Positions 1 to 11,787 of a stretch of 64,000 nt of DNA are shown in pieces (positions within the stretch are counted from its first letter, which is position 1; each line of letters begins with the position of its first letter). Made by a program: the position numbers and the translations under genes. The notes below the pieces were generated by a model. That model was not told the DNA's origin and did no database searches. It saw only the letters and a program-made list of their open reading frames with translations. The stretch is from Phlebiopsis flavidoalba. Lineage: Eukaryota; Basidiomycota; Agaricomycetes; Polyporales; Phanerochaetaceae. The stretch covers positions 479,433-543,432 of the forward strand of contig JAOCPU010000020.1 of assembly GCA_035772785.1 (NCBI GenBank), written 5' to 3'.

Positions 1-2994
1 ATTCTTACTCAATCGCCGGCCTCTTCCTAGCCTCTGGCGCGCTCCTACCGAATTTAAATAACACGTTGCAGAAGGTGGCCCAGATCGTAAGGCGACAAAC
101 CACCATTTACGGTTAGTTCGTGGTCGAAGCAGTCCCGCTGGAGGTTGCGCTTACCCTGTACAACAACATGCCGGCGTCCATCTGAGTTTCAAGGCCAGGG
201 ACCTAAAGTAGGTATGACGTAGTATTTGTCGGAACTTGGACATCCTGCGGTCTACCGGCCGCGGCTTGAGTTAAGCGAAGATACAACCTTGATATACTGA
301 GCAGGTATGAATTAGAGATGCCATAGGGTATATAGAGCCAAATCCAGCTTCGATGCGTCGATGTAAGGACTAGTTGGTCGATGGAGAGAACTGATAGGTC
401 AGACCCATAATCGGACGCTTGGACCTTGGGGCATGGTTATCGCTGCTGAGCGGACCTGACAACAAATGATGTGTTGAAATTCGTGACCGCTGAAAATGTT
501 GAAATCCAGACATACACAGGGACGTATACACATGGAATCCCGCGCCGCTCGCAATTTGCGCAGGTGGTGCGCCCGTCGCATTTCAGTTTGCGGCCTAGGA
601 TGACGAGTCAGTAAGACGTGCCATATAAACGATATGGTGGGGCTGGGCGGAGCGACGCGACGCGACGCACCTCTGCAGAATTGGCATGCCATTGGCGTCC
701 TCCGCGGTATCCGTGCCTCACCTTCTGGCTGCTGACCTTGATGACCTCCCTGCTGGACTTTGTAACAAAGACCTGTACTGAGAACAGAAATACACGCACT
801 TGACTTGTGCTCATGACGATAAACGAGGCAGAAGGAGCGCTGCCGGTAGGATCAAGTAACGGGGATGCAACGGGGAAGACTAGTTTATGTATTGTCCCCA
901 GAGCAATGTCAGCCATATATATACAAATACATAATACGCCCGGCGTCATAAGTTATATCTTGGCTGGGCGAGCTGAGATTCAATCGAACGAACATGGCAA
1001 TCAGCTTGGGCTTTGAGGTCTAACTGTACAGAACGGATCGCATGAACGATGTTCCGCGGGATTCGGACCTGCGAGGTTACGAGTAGTCAGAGTTAACGAC
1101 CTGGCACATAAGGACTATCGGAGTCCTTGCCGCGGGAGGCGGATGCCCGAGTTTCTGGCCAGGCGTCTCGCTGGGCTATCCCACACTTCAAACGATCCCG
1201 ACGCACCGAAAGAGCCCTGCGTAGCTCTGACACAGTACCCCACCTTGCCTACAAGCCAAGCCAAGAAGACACAAGTTCTAGGCAGCAAGCGTGTCTCCAT
1301 AGTATTAACTCTCAGAATGAATGCCCTGTAAAACCAGCTTGATGAAACACCGCATACACCAGTCATTCGTGTCTTACCGAATGAAACGACATCTTTGACG
1401 AGCATTTCAAGCTGCCAAAACACGCTGCGGGTGAATAGCCCACAGATGCGCAACAGAACGAGACGGGGAACTATGCACACGCAGCGTTAACTCTTGCACC
1501 AGCGTGGCGCGACACTTGACAGCTATGATGAAGTTGAAACTTTTTATGAACACCGAGTAGACTCGGGAAGAGGACCTGGCGCAGCTTCAAATTCTTTGTC
1601 AGCCACCGCCACATCTGACATACCTAAACTCCAATACTTCGATGTACCGATATCGGCATCACCCTCCAAGGGCAAGACCTTGGGGCGTATACCTACGGCC
1701 CTCAACCGTGACAGCACTGCGGATTTTTGATGAGCTATATTGTGACTCTAATAAGCATCATCTATTTCTGCAGTCATCCCCGCTCCGAGTCCGTCCCCGT
1801 GGAGGGGAAATTTGCCATCATGGACGGACAACGGGATCCCTGAGTAAAACCACCCACCGGTGAAAAAACTGTGCATGTCCAAGGAGCGTAAGTATCTGAA
1901 TTCTCCATGTATAGCAAACCAATCAGGGATCCCCAGATCTTTGTTCGGTGGGGCGTCCATCTTTCTGAAAAGCCAAGGGTAGAATTATCAGCGGATCAAA
2001 TCTTCCCGTGGCAAGGGGTTAGCTCTCCTGAAAAGGCCGTGTTGAGGATAGCTCTTAGGTGGTTTGGGTGATTTGATTTCATCATCCCTGAGGCCTAAGG
2101 CCTAAGGGCTCGAGTTGCTCGTCGGTCGGGTGATCCGGCCGGACGCCTGGTCTAGGGGACGCACTGCGCATTGGGTGATGTTTGTGGACCTGCAAACGGG
2201 CGCATCAGTAATAGGCCTCTCGCAGAGGATGGGAGCATGGGCTTGGATCGTAGTTCCCGATGTCCGATAACGGACAGCCTTCCGGAGACAGCTGCAAGAC
2301 TAGGTTAGACGGTGGATATTCACACCGTCGTCGAATATTCTTCGAGTTGATAGAACATGTGACTAGATGGCCAAAAAGAATCATACGCCGGTCAGCATTG
2401 GTAACAGGTCTTCGAGCGATTGTCCTAGAGCGTACCGCGGGCATATCTAGTGAAAGCCGCCTCTGGCCCGTTCAAATGACTCTAATTTACGTGTCGCAGG
2501 AAGAGAGAAGTATACGGCGACTGCGTATCTCCGTTTTTGTTATCTCCTTGGGGGGAGTATTGTATTGAGAACGTTGGGTGCCCGCCCGGGTTTCTACGTA
2601 CTTCACCCACCGCAGCCGCGGGGCCGACTCGGGCGTCTGATGATTGTAACAAGATCCCTCACCCACCCGACGCTGCGAAGCAGGTAAAAGAACGAGTATC
2701 TCGATCGAATTCTTCCGATCGTTCTTGTTGCACGACGCCCCGCACCGTAAATCTCGTAAATCTCGTCGTTGCTTCTCAACAGAGCATCTGTCACTACGAG
2801 CGCTTGAAAACGCCATCGCGGGACGGAAATGGCTTCGCTAAAGGGCAGGGACGATAAAGTCTGGACGAAGCCATATATAAGTACATGCATGTGTGCTAGA
2901 AAGACATGATGTATTAGTGATACAGTGCGTATGAGGCAAGAGATGCGAGCACAGAATACGGAACCCTGAGATAACCAATATAATCGAGCAGGGC
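1..2994. other. No assignable gene
   Basis: No recognisable protein, RNA gene or terminal repeat pair was found. Only short overlapping ORFs occur on both strands, none with a family motif. A segment near 640-715 loosely resembles one near 31130-31195. A diverged or badly sequenced gene cannot be excluded. Confidence 0.5.
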
Positions 2995-5235
2995 TTAGTC
3001 GTCAAGAACCTCCTGGAATCCTTCTCACTTTCCTCCTCACCCGGAATCTCATCGAGCTGTCGGAGGTATGAGATCAGCGAGATACTCGAGGACATGAATG
3101 AAAATGTTCGTACCTGGTCGAGATCTTCCAAGCATTCACCAATGATGGCGACAGCTTTCATCAGGTCATCTTCAGAGATGACCAACGGAGGGGCGAACCG
3201 AATGCTGTCACGAGACATGCCGTGAGTACAGCTCTGCCAGGGAAGCAAGAAAAGAGGTCTTACATGTTCACATGTGTAGGCTTGGCGAGCACACCCCTGC
3301 TTTTCAGTAGCAAGCAGAGTTGCCAGGCGGTGCGCCCACGGGTGCTCTTGCTTTCGTCAATGACTACAGCGTTAAGGAGACCTCGGCCTCGGACGGTCTT
3401 GACTAAGGGCGACTTGAGCGCACTGACAGCGGCACGGAACTTCTCGCCCAAATCGTAAGCTCTCTGAGCGAGCTTTTCTTCAACAAGGACATCCAGTGCA
3501 GTCATCGCCACAGCGCAGCCAAGCGGGTTGCTGTAATAGAGTAACGGCAGATTAAAACATGACAGGGTTCTGACAAGAAGATGACTGACCCTCCGTAAGT
3601 GCTACCATGTTCACCCGGCCGAATGCACAACATGACTTCGCGGTCGGCCAGTACCGCCGCAACCGGGTACACTATTCGACAGGTCAGCAACCAATGTCGA
3701 CATTTCTAGCGAGTTGCTGGATAGTGCTTACTTCCTCCCGAGAGTGCCTTGCCGAGTAATACAACATCTGGTCTGATGTTGTCATACTCGTAGCACATCA
3801 TCTTGCCCGTACGGCAAAGGCCCTGACTCCACCATCAATCACCGATGGAAGATGCACACAGGTTCGCCACTGACCGTTTGGATCTCGTCGCAGATGAGCA
3901 GCACATTGTGCTTCGTGCAAAGTGCGCGCACCCCTTCAAGGTATCCCTCGGAAGGAACGACGATCCTGATACACGCGACAACCTGTGAGCTGACGAGTTG
4001 GAGGTGCGCGAATGACACTCACCCCGCCTCACCCTGGATAGGCTCAATGAGGAAACCTGCTACCTGCGGGCCATAAAGCTCCAAGGCACGTTCCAAGTCA
4101 GAGATCTCCCCATAACGGATTGTCCGAGGGGATCCGTTATCGTCGAAGGTCGGGGCCAACGCCTTGCAGGTACGGACCAAAGCCTGTACGGCTCTCCGGG
4201 TCGGTACTCATGCTGCACGAAAGAAGGACAGTCAACCAAACGGGGTTACCGCACTCAAACGCTCTCCACCGACCTGATGACACCAATTGTACGGCCATGG
4301 AAGTTGCCTGCTACGCTGAGAACAATGGCCTTGCCCTCAGGTACACCCTTCTTCTCATAGGCCCACTTGCGGGAAAGCTTGATTGCGGTTTCAACAGCCT
4401 CGGCACCAGTGTTCATCGGGTAGAAACAGCACCATATCGTAGCCGAACATGGTAGTGACTTTCTGTGCATACTTCCCGAACACAGAGTTTAGTAGAATGC
4501 TCTCGAAGACAACGTGAGCTTCTGAGCCTGCTCAATAAGCGTCGCAAGGATGCGCGGGTGGCAATGGCCCTGTGCGTGTCCTTGTCAGACAAATATAGGA
4601 GAGAAGCACTTGGTGGTTCCTACCTGATTGACGGCACTATTACGCAGCGGTCGACGGTAAGGTTACATTCTTACAAAGCTTGATAGGAAGTAAAAGGCTT
4701 ACGAGTATGCCGAAAGCATGTCAATGTACTCCTTGCCTTCAGGATCCCATACTCTGTGATGGTAAATATGAGATGAGGTCATTGATTGTGCAGGCGAAAA
4801 CCACTCACTTTGCGCCCTTGGCGGGACTCAAAAACGACCGGGAGCGGATGGTAACTGCCGACGAGGAACAAAAAAACGGATCAGAACATGTGTCTCGGAG
4901 ACGGAGCAAGGGGAACGGCGAACGACTATGATCAATCGTGCCAAAAGCCTGGCGCTTTTCAAAACATCCGGCGCCGGCTCTACGGAGTGAGAGAAGCTAG
5001 AGTAGCGTCAACGACGAGCGGCGGGGAAACTCCTGTGGCCAGATCATCTCTACGCAAGTTAGGAAGGGCTACTCACTTGTGTGCTGCCATACTCGTGCTC
5101 GATGGTGTGAATTACGTCTGCCGAGCTGAGGTGAACGTTTCCGTGGCCGTTCTTGGCCGCCCCGAAGTTCCGTTCTTGACGACTTCGTGTTTGCCATTGG
5201 GTGGTGGCAGAGTTTGTCGTCGCAGATGGTGCCAT
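2995..5235 (-). CDS. car2/OAT: Ornithine aminotransferase (several introns, frame-broken in assembly)
   Basis: PLP-dependent enzyme that moves the delta-amino group of ornithine to 2-oxoglutarate, linking arginine catabolism to proline and glutamate. The start chosen is the ATG beginning [14 protein letters not shown]. Reading leftwards the family blocks appear in order: [82 protein letters not shown], the PLP-phosphate DEIQT motif, [13 protein letters not shown] with the Schiff-base lysine (about 3740), [24 protein letters not shown], then [15 protein letters not shown]. The likely C-terminus is FQEVLDD before TAA at 2995-2997. Introns with clean GT-AG ends separate many blocks. Extra single bases break the frame, for example GGCAGCACACAA where GGCGCACACAA would read HEYGAHN, and an added C in FES(A)KG. 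A real pseudogene is possible, but complete preservation of the catalytic blocks favours sequence errors. Confidence 0.93.
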
Positions 5236-5363
5236 AATTGTGGTGTGTGGTGCTGTGGTAAGTGAGTGTGCAGGTGTGAAGATGATGGATGATGGGTTAG
5301 AGCGAAGCAGAGCCGTTTTGAGAGTCTCCGCTTTCACGAGGGACTGGAGTTAGCGTCGTTCGG

Positions 5364-5386
5364 GTTGGCTATATAAAGGGTAACAG
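5364..5386 (-). promoter_or_regulatory. Possible TATA element upstream of the ornithine aminotransferase gene
   Basis: A TATATAAA-type stretch lies about 130-150 bases upstream of the chosen ATG. Position and composition fit a core promoter, but no transcription start is known and such A/T strings occur by chance. Confidence 0.25.
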
Positions 5387-8041
5387 CATCTGCGACTGCA
5401 CGGATCTTGGCGCCTCCCCGGTGACTCACATCGCTGGCCTAGCCTCCACTCGAGAAATGAAGACGCAACGATGGTGCATAAAAACAATTTTCAGGGTACG
5501 AACAATGCATCCAGGTGACACAGGGCGAACGTGTTCATCGATTCGTTGAGAGCAGCCTAAGAGCATCAGCAAAATATCTGCAGCTACGTGATGCAGGTCT
5601 TAACAAGGGCGTATTCCAGAGAGGTAACGTCATAGGCTACTTGATTCGCCCTGGGTAAAAACGACTTACAAGACGATACGGTGGCGGTAATGAGAGGAAT
5701 GTAAGGTATGGATGTGGTGCCAACGGACCGATAAGTCCAGTCCGCTACAGATAGATACCCTGTTGCTGGCAGCACCGTAAAGTATAATAAGACGTTTAGC
5801 CTAGCAGTGTCACAACGTCAAAAAAAGTTTAGGACTTGAGCAAAACACTGCCTACGCTCACAAAAACAGACACGTCTCAGTGTTATTGCAAAGCTGTCGG
5901 CCATTGACTGCGAGGCCGTGTGTTTACCCTCTGAGCTCGAAAATGTAGCGAGGGATATGTATGGTAACCAATTGATGACCGTACCCCGAAGGGTTACCTC
6001 GGTTCTTATTTGTGGCACTGCAGCAATTGAAGTCATGTAATACGTCAGCGGTGAGCGTTTAAAGAGAGGAACGTATGAGGACGACGCACAGAACCATCCC
6101 CATTATGCTAGGGCCCATGACCCGATACCCAGTTCTCGCGGGAGCTACCGAGCCACCAGAGGTTAGCCTCGGTATCGATGTCGCCCCACTCCTTATCCCA
6201 TTGCTTCCTCAATCTTCTCTTAGCTCTGAAAGGAAGAAAGACCGACACGGTCAACCTTGTGTCCCAGTCGAGCGACAGATGGGTTTATGGCTCACCCAAA
6301 CTGATACCAAGCGTAGTGGCGAGCGAGAACAGATTTCTCTCGTTCCTTCATCCGTTGCATGTTCAGACTCTCGACAGTCGACTGGTTCAAGACGATCAGT
6401 CTGACATGGGTCACTAATAGCGACATGGTGAAGATGATAAACAAGCCGGAGCTAGATGCGGTTAGTTTAGCTAGAGTGTGTTCGACTACGGGAAGGCTCA
6501 CAGCGCGATAATAATAACGATATATTCTGGGTCGAGATTCCCTCTCGGCTTTCTCGGACTGCTCCAGCAACTAGCGTTGCAAATGTCCACATACAAAAGA
6601 TACCTGCCCACTGGAGAAAGTTCACAAAGAACTGGAATGACATGTCAATAGAATTCGACAGTGCGCTAATAAGGACAGACCTTGTGATTTCGGGCGCCGA
6701 CGCACTGTCCTATCCCTAGAGAGAACTTGAGTGGTCATAAACGTCTGGCATAGAGCTTGACTAACATGGACAATGGTGATCATATTTCAAGATGCACTAA
6801 AAACAGAATCAGCACTCTGCCATGCAAGCTTTAGTGTTCAAACTCACGTCTCCCGCACGCCCGACAGTGGTGTGCCCGCAGCGGTTTTGACGAACTCGTC
6901 TTTGTGGCAGTATCGATGCTCAGGTCGCATGATAGTTGTGTCATGGGAAGCTTTCTGGTAAACATCATGGGTATCCAATCCCCCGGTCCGGTCGGTGCCC
7001 GTGGGCGGCGCCCGTTATCATTGGTTTCAGCTCGAACGCGAGCGGCCTGAACAGGAGGCAGTGGCATCAGTGACGCCCGCGTTTGTCCTCTACCGGAGAG
7101 ATTAACGGAGCGCAAGGCGAACGAGAGCAAATGAGTTTTACCTTGCTGCCGACCGGGCTTCTCTCATGGTGTACCGGTAAAGATTGTAAAGTCGAACTGC
7201 CGTTCGTCCCTGCGTCTCCGTTGACATGGGTTGAGTTGGACATGGTATTCGTATTGCCCGCCGTCCAGATCGCTACTGGAATCCCACCAGCGAGGTACTG
7301 GACTGAGCGCAACGTTGGGTGGCGGCGACTTCTCAACATACTTCAGGAGGTATTAGCGTATGTGTTCACAGCGGGCGTCCTTTAACCTACGTCGCGAGCC
7401 TTGCCGGGACTTGTGAGTACTATCTATAGAGACCATCCAACGGTAGGGATAGTAAAAAGATACGACGAGCCATACCACTGCATATGACCATAGCATCATG
7501 ACTATTAGTAGAACGCTGAATATTACCAAGAAAGGGACTATTTGGTAGGATAGCCGTAAAAATGCCTTCGCGTAGAGGGTTTCCTCTACTCACTGCCAAT
7601 CTGCCGTCCGCCCAAGACCCCTTGATTTCGCTTGAGCCTGGGTACACAGAATCTACCAATATACACATAGGAGGCATAGCCAATGATCCCCAGTGTGATT
7701 CCAATTGTCATCTTGAGCACGATCCACGGTTGAGATTTTTTCCCTCCGCTTGTTCCTCCGCTCAATCGATTTCGAGGCGGCCTCCTGCACGGCGCCACAA
7801 CATTTCGCACTGGGCTGACTTCGAGGTTGAGTTATCTCTTTGGCCATTCAAGTAGGGGTATTAGACTAGGGTAGGTATATCGAAACAGCGGATAGACAGC
7901 GGTGGATAACAAGCTGACGCGACAAGATGGGGTGAGCTAGAGCAACAAGGCGCAGCAGACGAACACCACGGCGTGACATGCGTCATGGTGTGACGCATGG
8001 TGCAAGAGTCTGTGACTGACCGTGACTCTCCGTGATGATTA
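5387..8041. other. Intergenic, no assignable gene
   Basis: Only short ORFs without recognisable motifs. The right end (about 7970-8115) is rich in GTGAC repeats and runs into the left end of a MITE. Confidence 0.45.
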
Positions 8042-8117
8042 AGATGGGGGCTCATGCAAATTCGGGTGCCCACGTGGCGGTGACCTGATGTGACCTTGTG
8101 TGACCTGATGTGACCTG
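7968..8117. repeat. GTGAC-rich tract overlapping the MITE left end
   Basis: Many GTGAC/GTCAC pentamers lie on both sides of the MITE border, including a short tandem run of TGTGACCTGA-like units inside the element (8079-8117). Similar clusters occur just inside both ends of the pogo-like element (36018-36110, 40680-40742) and near 25711-25745. Such subterminal motifs are often transposase-binding sites, but that function is inferred only. Confidence 0.5.
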
Positions 8118-8568
8118 CCAGCGCACTCGGGCTACCGTGACGAAGTCTACTGTCGCCGTCCAGTAGGCAAGAAACCAATGGATGTGTCTGTAGATGCTAG
8201 AAATTAACAAAACATTTATGACAAAGATAATAATTTAGGACTCAAAAGACATGACATGCTGTGTCGCATCTGAGAGAGCAGTCAAGGCTTTCTGACTCAA
8301 CATTCTTATGTCATCACTGGTCCACCTGTATCTTCCAAACTACTTTGTCCCATTATTGAAATCAGCAAAAGCGTTCCAATACGATTCTCCTAATCATCCT
8401 TTTCGACAATCGTATGGGAAAGGAATTTTTTTTATCGTCGTTATTCAGAATGTAGTTACAAGATTAGTGCGGATTGTCACACTATCGCCAGCCAAATTGG
8501 AATGAAGCGCCAGGAAGCGTGACAAAATAATGCCACGTGGGCACCCCGAATCTGCATGAGCCCCATCT
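8042..8568. mobile_element. MITE with about 37-bp inverted ends and TA duplication
   Basis: The left end begins AGATGGGGGCTCATGCA and runs to GTGCCCACGTGGC (8042-8078). The right end (8532-8568) is its near-perfect reverse complement, differing by single-base changes. TA dinucleotides (8040-8041 and 8569-8570) abut both ends, as expected for Tc1/mariner-superfamily targets. The interior, about 450 bases, is A/T-rich and has no transposase, so it is non-autonomous. The superfamily call rests only on TA and inverted ends; a TTA duplication cannot be excluded. Confidence 0.8.
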
Positions 8569-8790
8569 TACGCGCAGCGGCACGACTCGAGCGTTTTTGT
8601 TGCCTGGATCACCACATGCAAGCGTCAATATTACTGGGGGAAAAAGGGAAGGGAAATTTGGGCAAAGTTTTCGGTTTGATACAATCTCTCTTCCCTGTTC
8701 GTATCAGTGAAGGGTAGCCTATTCCATGCCTTTTACCCTCCTTTGACCATGTGGCATAGACAAACTCATTCGAGGACAAAGACTGTGAAC

Positions 8791-8872
8791 AAAGGTAACC
8801 TTTAAGTACCTGACCAAGGGGCCCCTACAGCGCGGGACACGCTGAGACACGTGGAAAAGGGTAACCTTTTCC
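8791..8872. repeat. Pair of perfect palindromes around GGTAACC
   Basis: AAAGGTAACCTTT (8791-8803) and GGAAAAGGGTAACCTTTTCC (8853-8872) are self-complementary and share a GGTAACC core. No gene is recognised beside them, so a binding-site role is speculative. Confidence 0.4.
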
Positions 8873-9448
8873 AAACCTTTTGCAATCGACAAAGGTCTGA
8901 CTTTCACAACGTGCGTAATTTGAGTAGAATTGATGTCAAACGATTCCTATTATAGACGGAAATGGGCGATAAAGATGAGATCAAAACGAAAAACCTTACC
9001 GCAATCTTTTCACCCTTTTCCGTCCGGTAATATTGACGCTTGCATGAAGTGGATTGAGTCTGACCGTCTCGCGCGGCAACAATGCTCGTCGACTCAGGCA
9101 ACCATTATCTTCGATTCGCTGTTAACCCGCCATGCACTGACGAGCTTACGATTCGCAAGACGATACAAGATGCTCTTCTACAATCTTTCGGCCTGACGTC
9201 TGCCAATACCTATGTTGACATGCTATGGTGTTCAGATGGAGGTACGGAGGCCGTGGTGCGCACTTCTGCTAGGTGAGAGCTGCTCAGAGATCGTGCCTTG
9301 CTCCTATTGAATACCTCGTAGTGAAGCAACAAAGCTTATGGCCGCAGTGACCGTATACACTGGAACCCTGAAGCTATCCCTGATCAGGAACTCGTCATTT
9401 CTGCCAGCTTTGCTTTCTTTCCGTCAACGTGCCGTAACAGTGTGGGTA

Positions 9449-10106
9449 CAGTTGCGGACAAGCAAACTCGACAAATTTGGCGCCACCACTGAGCGAATTT
9501 TCCACACACCACACAACATCAGAGGACAAAACTAAATGTCAGAATAGCACTAATAGATCATAAGGAATTGAACTTGTACAAGTAGATTTTGCTCCCGTGG
9601 CGTTTTAAGCAAAAATAAGGGTCAAAAATTTCGCCGGCGCCAAATAAATTCTCTAAATTCGCGAATATAATTACCAATCGACTCCTTTTCGCCAGTACTA
9701 GCCATTCCCGCAAAGGGTTTGGCCAAATTAGCCTCTGGGCGCCCACAATTCGATGTGAAAGTCACGAAGCGCTAAGCATTTTGCGGCCACAAAACAACCC
9801 TCTGCTGCTGGGAATATTCTCTATGCAAAGAATAATCACTTCCGAGCTTCAAAAACACCAAAAGATCGACAATGGGAGTGCGGACGAGGCCTTCGAGTAT
9901 CCAACCTGGCCGCTCCTACCCTATATACTCGGCGCAAATGTGCTCCAAAAATTTCGCCGGGCGCGATTTTTACCGTGGGAAAAAACTTCGGAGGGCCATT
10001 TTTTGGACTCCTTTTGACTGTCTGAACATGATCCCGTACTCGGTTTGGCCCAGAAAATTCGAAATCTGCCAATATCAAATTTGTCGAGTTTGCTTGTCCG
10101 CAACTG
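9449..10106. mobile_element. MITE with CAGTTGCGG inverted ends and TA duplication
   Basis: Ends begin CAGTTGCGGACAAGCAAACT; about 31 bases are identical in inverted orientation (9449-9479 and 10076-10106), and weaker similarity extends to about 57 bases. TA flanks both sides (9447-9448, 10107-10108). CAGT termini with TA duplications are typical of pogo/Tc1-mariner elements. The 658-bp body lacks a transposase. A related motif near AAATTTCGCCGG occurs in both halves (about 9628 and 9948). Termini differ from those of the MITE at 8.0 kb, so these are separate families. Confidence 0.85.
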
Positions 10107-10512
10107 TAGGCAATAGTATAATCTGATAGATTGACCAGTCAACATTACGCTCGTCTCCGAGGAGTTCCACTTGACTGCCGGGCTCATCTCACTGAATCAG
10201 ACTTCTGGTCACCGCAAGAGTGCACCCGCTAAATTGCGTAAGGATCGTCTGGGGACGGGTGCAGCGCAGCTATGACAAGCGGGTGCGGTTTACAACGGCT
10301 TTTGGACGTTGTCTTTATGCTATTCAGCAGTCAATCTGTCAAATGGACTTCATTTCATATCCGTGGCGAACACAATACATCGGTGGCTCTGGGGAACGCA
10401 ATTTCAGCAACTTTGCAGGCCCTCACAGCTGTAATGACATTGCAAGGGTACCAGTCAACTCCGCATTGACGGGCGTGACAAGGGAAGATGCGTCGTATGC
10501 GCTTTCTGCGGA

Positions 10513-11787
10513 TCAGTGTGCGCGGTTTCTTGCGTATTCGACGAAATCATCAATCGTGGATGGCCAGGCCGCTGCAGCATGGTGTGGCCCAATGAGCGGA
10601 TTTCACGCTGGGAAACGGAGGCCGAGCGTACCTTCTGCATCATATTTCTCAACTTTGAGTCGATGGTGCGGACAAATTCAAGGAACTGGCTCCATGTAAG
10701 CGAGCTGGCGAGCCGAAAGAGATACATGCCCCTCACCATCTGCCATACGTCCTTGCTCACAACCCTTCAGCTTCTTCTCTTCCAAGAACTCGGACCACCA
10801 TTGTGTGTGCTCGTCTTGCCATCCCTCCTCTCCGCCTGACATACGGTCGTCGCCATCTCCGTCTTGGTGAGAAGACACTATATGCGATAGCGCTCCCCCC
10901 TGTAGACCGTGAGGGAGAAGAATGGCCCAGAAGCCCTGAGCCATGTCCATTGCTTCGTGTGATGATGCATCAGTGCTATTGTCATGTGCTCTTGCAAAGT
11001 AGACTCACCGAGACTACGCTGGCCTGGAGGTCGTGAGAATTCAAACGCGTAATTATACACTTGTTGGAAGTAGGAGGCATCGGAGCCGAGCCGGTCTCGT
11101 AACCTCAATAGAGCATTCTTCATAGCGGGTATTCCATCACACAGCTGAAACGTGGTGAAATCGTCAACACAAGCCTAGCCTTGTCTAGATCCTGCTCACC
11201 CTATATGGATTTCCACCCATCCACCCAACCCTTCCGGGTCCATTCTCCCATCCTCGGGGATTTGAGCTCGTACGCGACTGCGAGAAGGACAACGTCTTCT
11301 GGGTCGACACTTAGGTCTTCGCAGAGCTTGATAGTACCATCTACTGTGATATCTTCCCCATCCGGATCTGAACAGTGTCCGTATACGTCAGACGACCGAT
11401 TTCGTGGTTTAAAGCACAGTCTAGAGCAGGGCGCACCTTTATACTGGTCGAATAGTTGATTCAATTTGCTCGTAGAGGGAGCAGGGGGCTGGTATTGTCG
11501 ACTCGTCATGGGTTCGTTGTAAAAAAGCGTCGATGGCAATCTCAAGCCGTTTGTACTTCTCGAGATACTTCTTCGCGTCCTTGGTCCTGTTCCGATACTG
11601 ATCAGCACCGAGTGCAAGCTTATCTTACCATATCCGAGCGGAGAAAGTAGCGCGGCCTCGGGTGCACACATGACTAGCACGGGAATAGGGAGGGAGGACT
11701 TACGATGCCCCAGTAACTGAACAGAACTGAATGATCTTCTCATCCAGCTGCTTATCCGCGCGTTTGCTTGACTGCGACGCGAGGCAT
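10513..11787 (-). CDS. DCN1: DCN1-like defective-in-cullin-neddylation protein
   Basis: Scaffold-type E3 that helps transfer NEDD8/Rub1 to cullins, controlling SCF ubiquitin ligases in nucleus and cytoplasm. The first exon begins MPRVAVKQTR and continues KQLDEKIIQFCSVTGAS, the N-terminal UBA-like region. After introns come SKLNQLFDQYK, DPDGEDITVDGTIKLCEDL, VDPEDVVLLAVAYELKSPRM, GEWTRKGWVDGWKSI, the MKNALLRLRDRLGSD helix, VYNYAFEFSRPPGQRSLG, GFWAILLPHGLQGG and the cullin-binding PONY-domain tail FLEFVRTIDSK, WPSTIDDFVEYARNRAH before TGA at 10513-10515. Introns are about 50-100 bases with GT-AG ends, for example between LFDQYK and DPDGED (about 11365-11430). Single-base frame breaks are present, one near the N-terminus. 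The long ORF spanning 11201-11929 is partly intron read-through. Confidence 0.92.
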
